From: Chaetoceros tenuissimus
Lineage: Eukaryota; Bacillariophyta; Thalassiosirophyceae; Chaetocerotales; Chaetocerotaceae
NCBI GenBank assembly: GCA_021927905.1
Contig: BLLK01000046.1
Location: 1,116,001-1,180,000, forward strand
DNA: 64,000 nucleotides
Direction: 5' to 3'
The translations under genes were made by a program, and so were the position numbers. Every line of letters begins with the position of its first letter. Positions within the stretch are counted from its first letter, which is position 1. Positions 34,141 to 44,581 of this stretch are shown here, one piece after another. The notes beneath the pieces are model-generated. The model was not told the DNA's origin, did no database searches, and was given only the letters and a program-made list of their open reading frames with translations.

Positions 34141-34347
34141 TTCTTCATAATGACCCGTTGCTCATCAAGCAAAGGAAGGCCTCTAAATTGATTTGAGATA
34201 GTCTCAAAGAAGACGGCTGAGTAATCCAAAGGAAGGAGGGTATATCGAGAACCAATTGGTCATTGTCAGCACCCTTGTCTGTACGGTAGTCAATCAAATA
34301 ATTCATTTAGAAGGAGTTATCTTTAGCCCATAAGTAAAGAACATTAC
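34141..34347 (+). repeat. ~205-bp direct repeat, right copy (dispersed repeat family, copy B)
   Basis: This copy matches 29641..29852 in direct orientation. Here the right flank (GGATGGTCATTC..., 'TTCATCGAGGAATGG', 'TTGTTCTCCTCT') continues as in other family members up to about 34620, whereas the left flank is unrelated. Confidence 0.9.
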
Positions 34348-34898
34348 TTATTGAACAGCCATATATTGGATGGTCATTCTTAGTGATGCGTATTCTGTAA
34401 GATTCTATATTCATCGAGGAATGGTTCTTCAACCATTGTTCTCCTCTTTATGAAGCATTTACTTGCCTATATAATTGAAAATGATGCATACAGTTGGACG
34501 TTTGCTTTCAGCCATAGCTAGAATCATTACTGTTTTGATTATGTTCTTTTTTCTCTGTGACTCGTCAAGGTGAAATACTTAATGAACTTTTATGCAGATC
34601 GAATATGAATGTTCTTTTACCCTACATTCTGCAGGTACGTAGATGAAGATGGTATTTGTAATTTTATTTTGTGTCGTAAATTTGAATGAATTAGTGAAAT
34701 ACCATGAGGTTTTGTCGTAGCTGAGACTATACTTGCATCTGTGTTTTGTGAGAATACAATATGTTCATGTGCGTTGTCACTTTTTTCAAAACTGTCACTT
34801 TTTTCCAAATTCAAATAGCAAAAGCCAACATTATATAATACAGCCTTTACAAACATCATAAAGGCGTTTGCTCATTTACATTGCTCACCCTACCAAAG

Positions 34899-36041
34899 AT
34901 GTCGTTCAGGAATGTTCTCCCAAAAGTAGCAACACTCGTACTGCTACTTATTTCCATTACTTACAATATCTACTTGTCTCGTCAGCACATTTTCTCATTC
35001 TATGATAGAAACTTTGATACAGAACTAAGAATACTAATGAATATTGGTAATGCTTCCTCTCCTGATTATCAGGTTAAGAAGATGTTGAGACCAATTCAGA
35101 ACCTTGTGCAACTCAATAGTATTAAATCATTTATCTTACCATCGATAGTTTATGCTAGTCGCAAAAATCGAGCGTCAAAAATTGTTCTTGTAGATGTTCC
35201 TTGGTCAGTTCTTTTTAAGAATACAACCCATGTGCAGAGTGAAATAAAAAACGAAAATTTTGAGAAAGCTAAAAATCTTGGATTATCAGCAAACAATGAT
35301 CATCCGAAGGAATACTGGAGAGAAAGACCACTTCGCACATATAGAGGAACTAGAACAGTCCTGGATCGTTACCAACATCGTGATATGTTCTATAGTCCTA
35401 AGCTTATTGCAGTAATTCATCAACTTCAAGTAGCCATGACTCCATTAGTTCTTTCATATTTTGAATCAATTCGTGCACAATTGAATCCAGAAAGAATAGA
35501 TGACCATGTTCATGAAAAAGAGGTATCAATCTGTTTTCATCTAAGACAGGGGAATAATGAAACGGGCGATTGGCAAGGAAAGAAATGGCGACATGTGAAC
35601 ACAGACCTTGTATTGAATATGACACTATCAGGAATGAAATCATTTGTGGAATCTCGTGATGCTTCAAAAGCTACTCTTTTTATTGCAAGTGATAATGGAA
35701 AAACTATACCATGGTTTGAATCTAGAATATCAAATTCATGGACTATTGTGAAACCTGCCAAGTCTATGCCGAAACCCGAGAATGGCGTTTGGTTTGGACA
35801 GCATGGTAGCAAAACTTCAGATGTTTTAAATCAGACTGGAAAAAATGAAGCAATGGCTGAAGCACTTTCTGATATATTTGCTCTTGCCGAATGCGACGCT
35901 TTGTTTATACCTAATTATAGTTCATTCACCTACGTATCAATAGCCCTGACCAGAGCTCGTGGTAATAGTGTTTTATTCTTAGGCAAAGATAAGTATCACA
36001 ACATGACAGATTTTGAGGACGGAACAGAAATGAAAACGTAA
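34899..36041 (+). CDS. Type II membrane glycosyltransferase, fucosyltransferase (GT23/NodZ)-like, 380 aa
   Basis: The first ATG is 34899 (the open frame begins at a TTG). The signal anchor VLPKVATLVLLLISITYNIYL lies near residues 7-27, implying a Golgi lumenal enzyme. A VSICFHLRQGN motif near residue 212 resembles the HxRxxD nucleotide-sugar motif of O-/alpha1,6-fucosyltransferases. LSDIFALAECDALFIPNYSSF near residues 328-348 resembles the conserved D..LL..CD..IG..SS block. It is shorter than FUT8 and has no coiled-coil or SH3 domain. Donor and linkage are inferred from the superfamily only. Copies of the dispersed repeat lie immediately on both sides. Confidence 0.7.
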   Translation: MSFRNVLPKVATLVLLLISITYNIYLSRQHIFSFYDRNFDTELRILMNIGNASSPDYQVKKMLRPIQNLVQLNSIKSFILPSIVYASRKNRASKIVLVDVPWSVLFKNTTHVQSEIKNENFEKAKNLGLSANNDHPKEYWRERPLRTYRGTRTVLDRYQHRDMFYSPKLIAVIHQLQVAMTPLVLSYFESIRAQLNPERIDDHVHEKEVSICFHLRQGNNETGDWQGKKWRHVNTDLVLNMTLSGMKSFVESRDASKATLFIASDNGKTIPWFESRISNSWTIVKPAKSMPKPENGVWFGQHGSKTSDVLNQTGKNEAMAEALSDIFALAECDALFIPNYSSFTYVSIALTRARGNSVLFLGKDKYHNMTDFEDGTEMKT

Positions 36042-36079
36042 AACAAGAATCTCAGCGTAACAATGATTGAGCGACACGC

Positions 36080-37060
36080 TGAAGAATTTGCCTGTTGCTC
36101 ATCATCAGCCCCTAAATTGATTCGAATATGTTATGCTAATCTCAAAGAAGACGATGAGTTATCCAAAGGCACCCTTATCTTCACTCAATCACAAATAATT
36201 CATGGGGAGGAGTTATCTGCCCATACATAAAAATTACTTCTTGCATACGTTGGATGGTCATTTTAAGTGAAGCGTATTTTGTATGACTCTAATTTCTCGA
36301 GGAATGCGTCTTGTACCTTCTTTTCATTATTTTATTGTTCTCCTCTCTGTGACTCGTCAAGATAAAATACTTAATGATCTTTTCTGCAGATCGAATATGA
36401 ATGTTCTTTTACTACATCAGGCAGATGGAAATTCATTTGCAATAGAGGCAAGGAATAATGTTGCTGCTTTGAGCCATACTTTTCTTCCAACCATACACAA
36501 ACGTTGTGAGGTAAATAGGTATATAGATCCAGCACGAATTCAAACTGCAGAATTCCAATTCCTATTCAACTAGTCAAATCGAATCGAAGAATTTCAAACC
36601 AGACCATACCCATAGCTATGAGAAATTGGCGCGCCAAGTATCTAGCTAGCTCTTTCTTGCCAATGACCCTCTATCTTTACTTCAATGAATGACCCGTTGG
36701 GTGTCAGCCAAAAAGGAGGACCCTAAGTTGTTTCAGTACGTTGAAATCCATAGAATCCCTTAAATAATTCAAAGGAAGGTGAGATAATGATAATGATTCT
36801 CTGCGAGACCTGATTGGTCATTGTCAGCGTCCTTGTCTTCATTCAATCAATAATTTAAAAAAAATGAAACAACAATCTTGAGCCCACGTATGCCATGTAA
36901 AAATACTTTGTATGATTCCACATTCATCGAGGAAGAGTCTTTTTTAGCATATCTTATTTTCAACTATTATTGATTATTGTTCTCCTCTCGTCCTGTACCT
37001 TACTACCAAGTTAATCAGGGATAACACGATATGAAAAGCAATGACGTGAGGATCCCATGT
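36080..37060. repeat. Two diverged copies (C, D) of the dispersed repeat family
   Basis: Copy C (~36080..36430) and copy D (~36650..37060) share with A and B the ordered blocks TGTTGCTCATCA/ATGACCCGTTG, TCTCAAAGAAGACG, ATCCAAAGG, GTCAGC..CCTTGTCTTCATTC, TCGAGGAA and TTGTTCTCCTCT. They have no coding capacity. Sequence from 37060 to 37680 is otherwise unremarkable apart from the 3' flank shared by the HSF genes. Confidence 0.7.
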
Positions 37061-37681
37061 AACAATGATGATTCAGCGATACGCTGAATAATTTGCTTGC
37101 AACGAACTTTGACCAAGAGATCGTGTCAAAAAGTTGAATCACCTCAGACTGCTTTAGAATTAGGTACCCTTTCCTAACATTTGATATAATTTTTTCTTAG
37201 TTTATTTACCTACTCGTATTTCATCATGACTTTGTCCATTGAGAGAAAACTCGCTCGCACTTCGCGTTAGGCTCAATCAGCGCCGTTACTTGAAGATGAA
37301 ACATATTTGCCTATAATTAATTGAAAATACTGTATACAATTGCTCGGTCTATGATGTTCTTCTTTATGCTTCGATGTTGCTTTCAATAGTAGCTACTTGT
37401 TCTGATAAATCCATGTGTCATTCGAACGTAGACATTATTGAATTACTGTACTCTATCTTGAGTACCAAATAGCACGCTTTTCCCATCTCGACTATCCGTG
37501 CCTCTATCATCAGCGCCTTGTCACAGAATAAACAGACAAACAGATAACAAGAACATCCAAGAAGAAATAATAGTTAAATAAGGCCAATACGAATGAATAA
37601 TCGAATTAATATACATTATCTATGTCATTCATTGAGTATTTGTTGTCATTATTCCATATTACGAGCATCCTCTTGGTACTT

Positions 37682-38700
37682 TCAATGTGTTATACTATCA
37701 ACAAATGCTAAGGCATGCATGAAAAAAAGATACGATTCTTGTGGTGAAACTTCTGGAAGATCAGGATCACGTTCTAGAGCTTCCTCTTGTTCTATCTCTT
37801 GTTCTTGACCACCAACTTGTTCGTAGGTGTCGGCCGTGACTACAGTGCACTCGAGAGAATGGACTGAACTTGCTGATATGTCCTCTTCATTAGTATGTTT
37901 CGTGATAATGATGGCATCATCGACTTTCATGTCTGCGTCGTCCTTCACACCCACATTGCAATCTTCCTCGACAGAAGAAAGGGAAACAGTCTTGACTAGT
38001 TCTCTTCTGAGTTCATGTTGCTTCGAAGCAGTGTCTTCTGGTTTGGTTACAGCTGTCTGGCTTTCACCTTTGACCTTGACTCTCTTCATTTCATAGCATC
38101 TGCTGCGATCTTGTCTTACGAAACTAGGGTGTGCGTAGTATCCTTTCCTATCACCGTCATTAATCCGTTGGAACTGAAGAAGGAAATTCATTATTAGAGG
38201 TTGATATTGCGAAGGAAGATGACCACATCCATGGATTCATTCAACGTAACGTGACTTACCTCCCACAAGTTTAATTGTCTGCGAAAGGAAGTGTACTTGG
38301 ACTGCTTGAAGTATCTTGGCTGAATATCCCTGGTAAATGCTTTCTTGTTGTGAACTCTGAAGCAGGAAGAACCATCAGGATGCCACGAGATGATCCGCCT
38401 CATGTGCTTGTTTTCTGTGGTAATTCCCAATAGATTGTGAAGCCTTGAAGGGAAAGCGTTGGCGATGCCTGCTTTTTTCCGCTTTGGAATTTTGTTTTTC
38501 TTTGTGCTGATGGTAGGTTGGTATGTTCCTGATCCTGCAGATCCTGATTTCTTGGTTTGTACTTTCTTGATCTTTTGTCTTGTGTTTCTGCTATGTGTGA
38601 GGTCTATGCGGGACGATCCTCTTTCCTCTTCACTCTGAAATTTGAACATTGTAGTGTTGGTTGAAAGAGGGGATAGGGCTGCTAATCTTTCTAGACTCAT
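37682..38700 (-). CDS. HSF-type DNA-binding protein, 310 aa (copy 1)
   Basis: Exons are 38700..38260 and 38173..37682, with an 86-nt GTAAGT...TTCTTCAG intron at the canonical HSF position just after RRQLNLWE. The DNA-binding domain spans residues ~88-180: FPSRLHNLLG, ISWHPDGSSCFRVHNKKAF, the recognition helix with YFKQSKYTSFRRQLN, and FQRINDGDRKGYYAHP. A basic N-terminal arm (KIPKRKK) precedes it. The C-terminal ~130 residues are acidic and end in LPEVSPQESYLFFMHALA..., shared by all three local copies; no clear HR-A/B leucine zipper is present. HSFs are the largest transcription-factor family in diatoms and not all are heat-responsive. Confidence 0.92.
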
Positions 38701-38884
38701 GTTGCTTGTTTTATGATTAATCCAATGTTTTTATTAGGAGAAGTAGAGTTCTTACTAAAAATATTATCACTTTTCTCACATGCAAGCGAAATCGTTAGTT
38801 TCGACGAGTCTTTCGTCTGGTATGTCAGCTTCCTTGTCTGCATTCAGTGGAATATTTCTTCAGAAGGAACAATCTTGAGCTTAC

Positions 38885-39330
38885 GTAAGGCTGCATGAAA
38901 AATTCTGATTCCATATATTGAACGGTCATTGTTGTGAGCGAAAAATTATATCACTTTTTTTACATATTTCGACGGGTCTTTCTTCATGGTATGTCAGCTT
39001 CCTTGTCTTCATTCAATCAGTTAATTCCTTACAAGGAACAATTATCTTGAGCCTACAAAAGGTATGTAAACATTGCATATCCCATATATATCAGGTCTTC
39101 ATAGGTATGCTAAATGATTCTGTATTCATCGAGGAATGGGCCTTTTGCGTAGATGAATTCGAGCAATTGTTCTCCTCTCTGTGACTCGTCAAAGTGAAAC
39201 AATTTTTGCTCTATATTTGGAATCCCGCACAAAGGTTTGGACTTTTGGACAGAACCATGATGATTATTTTTTTGTTCTTTCCCCATCTGCACACCAAGTT
39301 CATCAGGGATAACTCGATGCGAAAAGCAAT
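38885..39330. repeat. Dispersed repeat copy E, part of HSF duplication unit
   Basis: This repeats at ~40895..41330: GAACGGTCATTGTTGTGAG, ACGGGTCTTTCTTCATGGTA, TCAGGTCTTCATAGGTATGCT, TCATCGAGGAATGGGCCTTT and TTGTTCTCCTCTCTGTGACTC occur in order in both. Confidence 0.85.
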
Positions 39331-39688
39331 GACGTCTATAAGGACTGTAACTATAGTTCAGGCAGCGTTTAAAGAATGTTCCCGCAACAACTCTCGATCA
39401 ACGGTGTCAACCCCAACTTGAATCTAATCTGACTGGTTTAGAATTAGGTACCCTCTACTCACAGTCGACAGAAATAAAGCTTAAAGACCCTGTACTTTAT
39501 CTTGAGTAATAAATAGCTCGCTTTTCCCATCTCGATCATCTGTGCCTCTGTTCCAAATGCCTCGAAACAGAATAAATAGACAAACTGCAGACATAAAGAA
39601 TTGACAGAAGAAATAAGAGTACAATAAGCCCTATACGAATGAATAATCGAGTTTATATACATTATCTATGTATCTCATTGAGTATATG

Positions 39689-40689
39689 TCAATGTGTTAT
39701 ACTATCAACAAATACTAAGGCATGCATGAAAAAAAGATACGATTCTTGCGGCGAAACTTCTGGAAGATCAGGATCACGTTCTAGAGCTTCCTCTTGTGCT
39801 ATCTCTTGTTCTTGATCACCATCATGTTCGTCGGTGTCGGCCGTGACTACAGTGCACTCAAGAGAATGGACTGAACTTGCTGATATGTCCTCTTCACCAG
39901 TATGCTTCCTGATAATGATGGCATCATCGACTTTCATGTCTGCGTCCTTCACATCTACTACATTATAATCTTCCTCGACAGAAGAAAGGGAAACAGTCTT
40001 GACTAGTTTCCTTGTGTTTTCTTGTTGCTTCGAAGCAGTTTCTTCTGGTTTGGTTGCAGCTGTCTGGCTTTCACCTTTGACCTTGACTCTCTTCATTTCA
40101 TAGCATCTGCTGCGATCTTGTCTTACGAAGCTAGGGTGTGCGTAGTATCCTTTTCTATCGCCGTCATTAATCCGTTGGAACTGAAGAAGGAAATTCATTA
40201 TTAGAGGTTGATATTGCGAAGGAAGATGACCACATCCATGGATTCATTCAACGTAACGTGACTTACCTCCCACAAGTTTAATTGTCTGCGAAAGGAAGTG
40301 TACTTGGACTGCTTGAAGTATCTTGGCTGAATATCCCTGGTAAATGCTTTCTTGTTGTGAACTCTGAAGCAGGAAGAACCATCAGGATGCCACGAGATGA
40401 TCCGCCTCATGTGCTTGTTTTCTGTGGCAATTCCCAATAGATTGTGTAGCCTTGAAGGGAAAGCGTTGGCGATGCCTGCTTTTTTTCGCTTTGGAATTTT
40501 GTTTTTCTTTGTGCCGATGGTAGGTTGGTATGTTCCTGATCCTGCAGATCCTGATTTCTTGGTTTGTACTTTCTTGATCTTTTGTCTTGTGTTTCTGCTA
40601 TGTGTGAGGTCTATGTGGGCATCTCTTGGCGATTGGAACATTGTAGAGTTTGAAAGAATAGATTGGTTTCCTGATGTTACTAGACTCAT
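39689..40689 (-). CDS. HSF-type DNA-binding protein, 304 aa (copy 2)
   Basis: Exons are 40689..40267 and 40180..39689, with an 86-nt intron identical in sequence to that of copy 1 over most of its length. The start (MSLVTSGNQS) is chosen because it aligns with the ATG of copy 1; the open frame extends upstream to a TTG at 40884, but that part is the shared 5' flank. The DNA-binding domain is the same as copy 1 residue for residue over most of its length. Differences cluster at the extreme N-terminus and in the acidic C-terminal half. It is a tandem duplicate of copy 1, about 2.0 kb away in the same orientation. Confidence 0.92.
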
Positions 40690-40894
40690 GTTGCTTGTTT
40701 TATGATCAACCAAATGTTTTACTAGGAGAAGTAGAGTTCTTACTAAAAATATTATCACTTTTCTCACATGTAAACCTACATCGTTAGTTCCGACGGGTCT
40801 TTTGTCTGGTATGTCAGCTTCCTTGTCTGCATTCAGAGGAATGTGAAATACTTCTGCAGAAGGGGAACAATATTCTCGAGCCAACGGTAAGTAT

Positions 40895-41330
40895 GAAAAA
40901 ATTCTGATTCCATATATTGAACGGTCATTGTTGTGAGTGAAAAATTATATCACTTTTCTCACATACAAGATCTGTGCATCATAAGTTTCGACGGGTCTTT
41001 CTTCATGGTATGTCAGCTTCCTTGTCTTCATTCAATCAGTTAATTCCTTAGAAAAAACAATTATCTTGAGCCTACAAAAGGTATGTAAACATTACATATG
41101 CCATATATATCAGGTCTTCATAGGTATGCTCAATGATTCTGTGTTCATCGAGGAATGGGCCTTTTGCGTAGATGAATTCGAACAATTGTTCTCCTCTCTG
41201 TGACTCGTCAAGGTGAAATACTTTTTGACTATACAGTTGCAGTTTTGACGTTCGGACAGAATGACAAATGATGATTATTAGTTCTCCTCTCTCTGAGACT
41301 CTTCAAGATAAATTAGTTCCTAATCTTTCC
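40895..41330. repeat. Dispersed repeat copy F, part of HSF duplication unit
   Basis: Counterpart of copy E upstream of HSF copy 2; see E for shared blocks. After 41330 the sequence up to the SNF2 gene end at 41564 is unique. Confidence 0.85.
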
Positions 41331-41563
41331 GTAGATGATGATATAATTTTGCGCTGCTACATTTCAGGCGCAGATGACGTTCAGTACTATGCGAAGATTT
41401 ATTCAAATAGGAAAAAGTTTCTTAAGTAGAATCCGAGACTCTCACAAGAAAGACGAACGTGCTTTACAATGATGTTACAAAACATAAAATTATATTTATG
41501 TTCGAAAACATTTCTCTCATTCCCCTCATCATTCTCAAAACGTGAACATCGCTGTTGTTAAGT

Positions 41564-44500
41564 TCATTGCTGCGATGCCATCATTTGGAATCTAATCGCC
41601 TCGTTTGCAGTCATACCGATGTTCGTCACGAAGGATTCCATGAATAAGACATCATTAATCTTTTCTCTGAGATCTTCAAGCGAAGAAATTCCAGCATCTT
41701 GAAATTTGTCAGAATATTTTTCCAAGTTGCATTTCAACAACAAATCTCGGAGAGCTATATTGGTTGACTCTGTACTATCTACAATTGCAGAAGGGGCTTT
41801 GATAATTCCGACTGGTGAAGTCGAAGTCGGTGTGGCTGTAGAAGAGGATTCAGTACTCTTGACAGGGGAAGGTGGTACAGGAGAAATCGCAGCTGGCGAA
41901 ACAACTCTACCCGGAGCATCGGTCTGAGCTTTGTTTGGGGTACTTGTAGACTGACACTCATTTTCTGCAGTTTGAGATTCCAGTGCCTTTTTAGTGGAAG
42001 GCAATTCGGCATCGCTTAACGCTCCAATAGGCCGCTTTCCCAATACAGACGTAGATTCGGTCTTTACCTTGACTGGCAGAGTTTGCACTGGTACTTCATG
42101 TTGAGCAGGTGCCTTCTTCTGTGGTGCTGATTTTTCGATCTCATCACCTTCCTCATCATCCGAATCATCGAGAACAATTATTTCACCTTTTTCTTTGGCA
42201 GCTGCAATATTTCGCTTAACTTTCTCACTTGCACTGATTGACTCCTCCATGACAAACTCTTCTTCCTCTTCCTTCTTTGCGGCTATCTTTTTAAGATCAA
42301 GCGCCTTATGGGCATCTTCACATGTGTAAGAATTATCGCTCGATCTTTTTTCAAGTTTTGCAGCAGCTATATCAATCTGTTCGAATAATTTCTCTTCAAT
42401 AGAATCCTTGACACAGAATCGATACACTTTGACAGGTTTTTCTTGACCCATTCGAACTGCTCGACCAATCGCTTGCTGCTCAAGTGTACTTCCATGTTCA
42501 GCAGAATCCCCAGCTGGGTCCAAAAGAATAACATTGGTGGCACACTGCAAGTTGGCTCCAGAAGCTTTTGCTTGAGCTGATAGTAAAAGAATTGACACCT
42601 CTCCACTGGTGAAGTCTGTGATAGCTGTCGACATGGCACGACTTGATCCATTACAGAATGATGCGCTAAGTTTGCATTTGCGAAGACTATTCCATACCAA
42701 TCTCAATGTGTCATGCCAGTAAGAGAATACAATTGTCTGTTCACCACTTTCTTCGAGTTTCTGCAGGTGACGAATTAGAGCTGCCGATTTAGAGCCATGT
42801 CGTGCTGCGAGTTCATCATCTTCAGACGCATGCTTCTTATGTCCCACGACCACAGTTCCTTTCAGTGCTTCTATTCTTCCAGCGAGCTGTTCTCTTTCTC
42901 TCTGCAGCTCCGCTAATTTTTCCATTCGTTGCCTGTATCCTCTCTCAACTGCTGCGATGTAGGTATCAAGAGCATCTCCAAGACGAGGAAGTTCTCTACC
43001 CTTTCGCAGCTCTGTTTGAAAATAATTGTGGATTTTTTGTATTGCATTATATCCGGATATTAACACCCTCTGCTGACCTTCAATGCCCATGGTGCGAAAA
43101 CAGGCTTTACTATCAGCTATACAAGACGAGCATCCATATGACGGACACCTGCAGAAATAGGAATGAATTTCCTTCAATTCTCTAGTCGCTAAACTTTCCT
43201 GTGCAGTATCACTTTGTTGCCCAAATATACCATTCGCAACTGGCTTCAGTCTTTCCTGTCGAATCTTTAGTGCTACATGCCAAGAATTCTTTGTGTTTTG
43301 AATATCCTTCTCCTGATCTGGAATGGTAGTATATTTCAGTTCTTGAAGACGTTTTTCTGCAGTCGCCATGGAACTTCTCGCAAACGAATTGATGGTTGCA
43401 AAACGACCAACTCTCTTGTTCTTTTGTGCAGCACCTTGCTGATCATCTGTACCATTCAATTGTTCACGAAGTTTTTTACTTGCTTCAGGGTGTACCATCA
43501 TTTGTCTCAAAGAATTATAATGCTCTCCGAAAATGTCATCCCTGTCACTTGCCGCAATATCATTCATTTCCAATTGGAAAAACCTACGTTCCAACTCAGT
43601 TGCATCAAAATACACAGTTTCCTTTGTTACCTGCTGAGACGCAGTCACTGCTTCATCTGCAACATGTTTAGGAGAGCGAATATAAAGCTTACGCTTGATA
43701 TTCTCAAAAGGATGATGATGCGGCAATGGAGAATTCACTTCCACATCAAGACGAAGTCTACAGAATCCAAGCAGTTCATGATTTGCATAAACACTTGAAT
43801 TTCCATGAGGAAAAGGAGTTGCAGAAAGCAACCATACATTCTTTGCAGTTCTACTTAGCTGTAAAAGATTCTTTTGAGATTCAGTACCTTCAGAAACTAA
43901 ATCTTGAATTTCATCAAAGATGACACGTCTCCAAGGTCGGAATGGTATATGTAGTTTTCCAGTGTAGACATATCCTGTATAACTACAAGGACCCTTTGGA
44001 CTCTGGACACAAAACAAGGCAGCCTTTTTATACGTCTCCATAGTTTGATGATCGAACATACGCTGTGGACCACCTTCATCAGCAAAAACTCTACGAAAAT
44101 CATACCAAAGTCTCTTCTCCTTCAAAATTTGATCTACATCAACTAGCACAACACGGTGCGGCTTCTCAGGTGCAAGAGTTCCCTTGGATTCGTATTCTTT
44201 TCTCCCTACAAGAACTTCAATTTGATCTGTAAATTTTTCAATCTCTTGCTTCCATTGAGGAATCAAATGTCCAGGAGCTACAATGAGTGTGTCACCGCCT
44301 TGTAGATTACTTTTATCCGATGATAAAATCAAACCTATAGAGGTGGCAGTCTTGCCAGTTCCAACTGCATCAGCTAAACAGCCTCCTCTGCTCTTGAAAT
44401 CGTATCTTGCTCCAAAGTTACAGGATAATGATCCATCAGACTCGATCAAAAGGCATCTATGAAGGGCTCGTAGTTGATGTGGATGCAAAGGCAGTTTCAT

Positions 44501-44581
44501 ACCAGGTGGCTGAGATGCCTCAGGTGAGTTATGAGGAAGGATTGGAACCTTCAAAGCAGCTGTCTTCTGCTGTGGGGCCAT
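41564..44581 (-). CDS. SNF2-family ATPase with C-terminal SAM domain, 1005 aa
   Basis: This is a single-exon gene starting at ATG 44581. Helicase motif I is DAVGTGKT (residues 71-78), a variant of DEMGLGKT. Motif II is FDEIQDL (D223-E-I-Q226) instead of DEAH/DEGH, and motif III is LLSATPF (~255). A long insertion (~300-600) contains a Cys-rich CRCPSYGCSSC segment and a coiled coil. The C-terminal RecA lobe (~615-745) ends with QQAIGRAVRMGQ, motif VI. IIVLDDSDDEE near residue 815 is a textbook SUMO-interacting motif. Residues ~940-1000 form a SAM-like domain (LLLKCNLEKYSDKFQDAGI). This predicts a nuclear DNA translocase recruited through SUMO and SAM contacts; target unknown. It is not one of the common remodeller subfamilies. 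Confidence 0.88.
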   Translation of the reverse strand: MAPQQKTAALKVPILPHNSPEASQPPGMKLPLHPHQLRALHRCLLIESDGSLSCNFGARYDFKSRGGCLADAVGTGKTATSIGLILSSDKSNLQGGDTLIVAPGHLIPQWKQEIEKFTDQIEVLVGRKEYESKGTLAPEKPHRVVLVDVDQILKEKRLWYDFRRVFADEGGPQRMFDHQTMETYKKAALFCVQSPKGPCSYTGYVYTGKLHIPFRPWRRVIFDEIQDLVSEGTESQKNLLQLSRTAKNVWLLSATPFPHGNSSVYANHELLGFCRLRLDVEVNSPLPHHHPFENIKRKLYIRSPKHVADEAVTASQQVTKETVYFDATELERRFFQLEMNDIAASDRDDIFGEHYNSLRQMMVHPEASKKLREQLNGTDDQQGAAQKNKRVGRFATINSFARSSMATAEKRLQELKYTTIPDQEKDIQNTKNSWHVALKIRQERLKPVANGIFGQQSDTAQESLATRELKEIHSYFCRCPSYGCSSCIADSKACFRTMGIEGQQRVLISGYNAIQKIHNYFQTELRKGRELPRLGDALDTYIAAVERGYRQRMEKLAELQREREQLAGRIEALKGTVVVGHKKHASEDDELAARHGSKSAALIRHLQKLEESGEQTIVFSYWHDTLRLVWNSLRKCKLSASFCNGSSRAMSTAITDFTSGEVSILLLSAQAKASGANLQCATNVILLDPAGDSAEHGSTLEQQAIGRAVRMGQEKPVKVYRFCVKDSIEEKLFEQIDIAAAKLEKRSSDNSYTCEDAHKALDLKKIAAKKEEEEEFVMEESISASEKVKRNIAAAKEKGEIIVLDDSDDEEGDEIEKSAPQKKAPAQHEVPVQTLPVKVKTESTSVLGKRPIGALSDAELPSTKKALESQTAENECQSTSTPNKAQTDAPGRVVSPAAISPVPPSPVKSTESSSTATPTSTSPVGIIKAPSAIVDSTESTNIALRDLLLKCNLEKYSDKFQDAGISSLEDLREKINDVLFMESFVTNIGMTANEAIRFQMMASQQ

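Noticed and set aside
29641-34347. LTR retrotransposon bounded by the 205-bp direct repeats
   Set aside because: No TG...CA ends, primer-binding site, polypurine tract, reverse transcriptase or integrase were seen, and the repeats extend into an older dispersed repeat on their outer sides.
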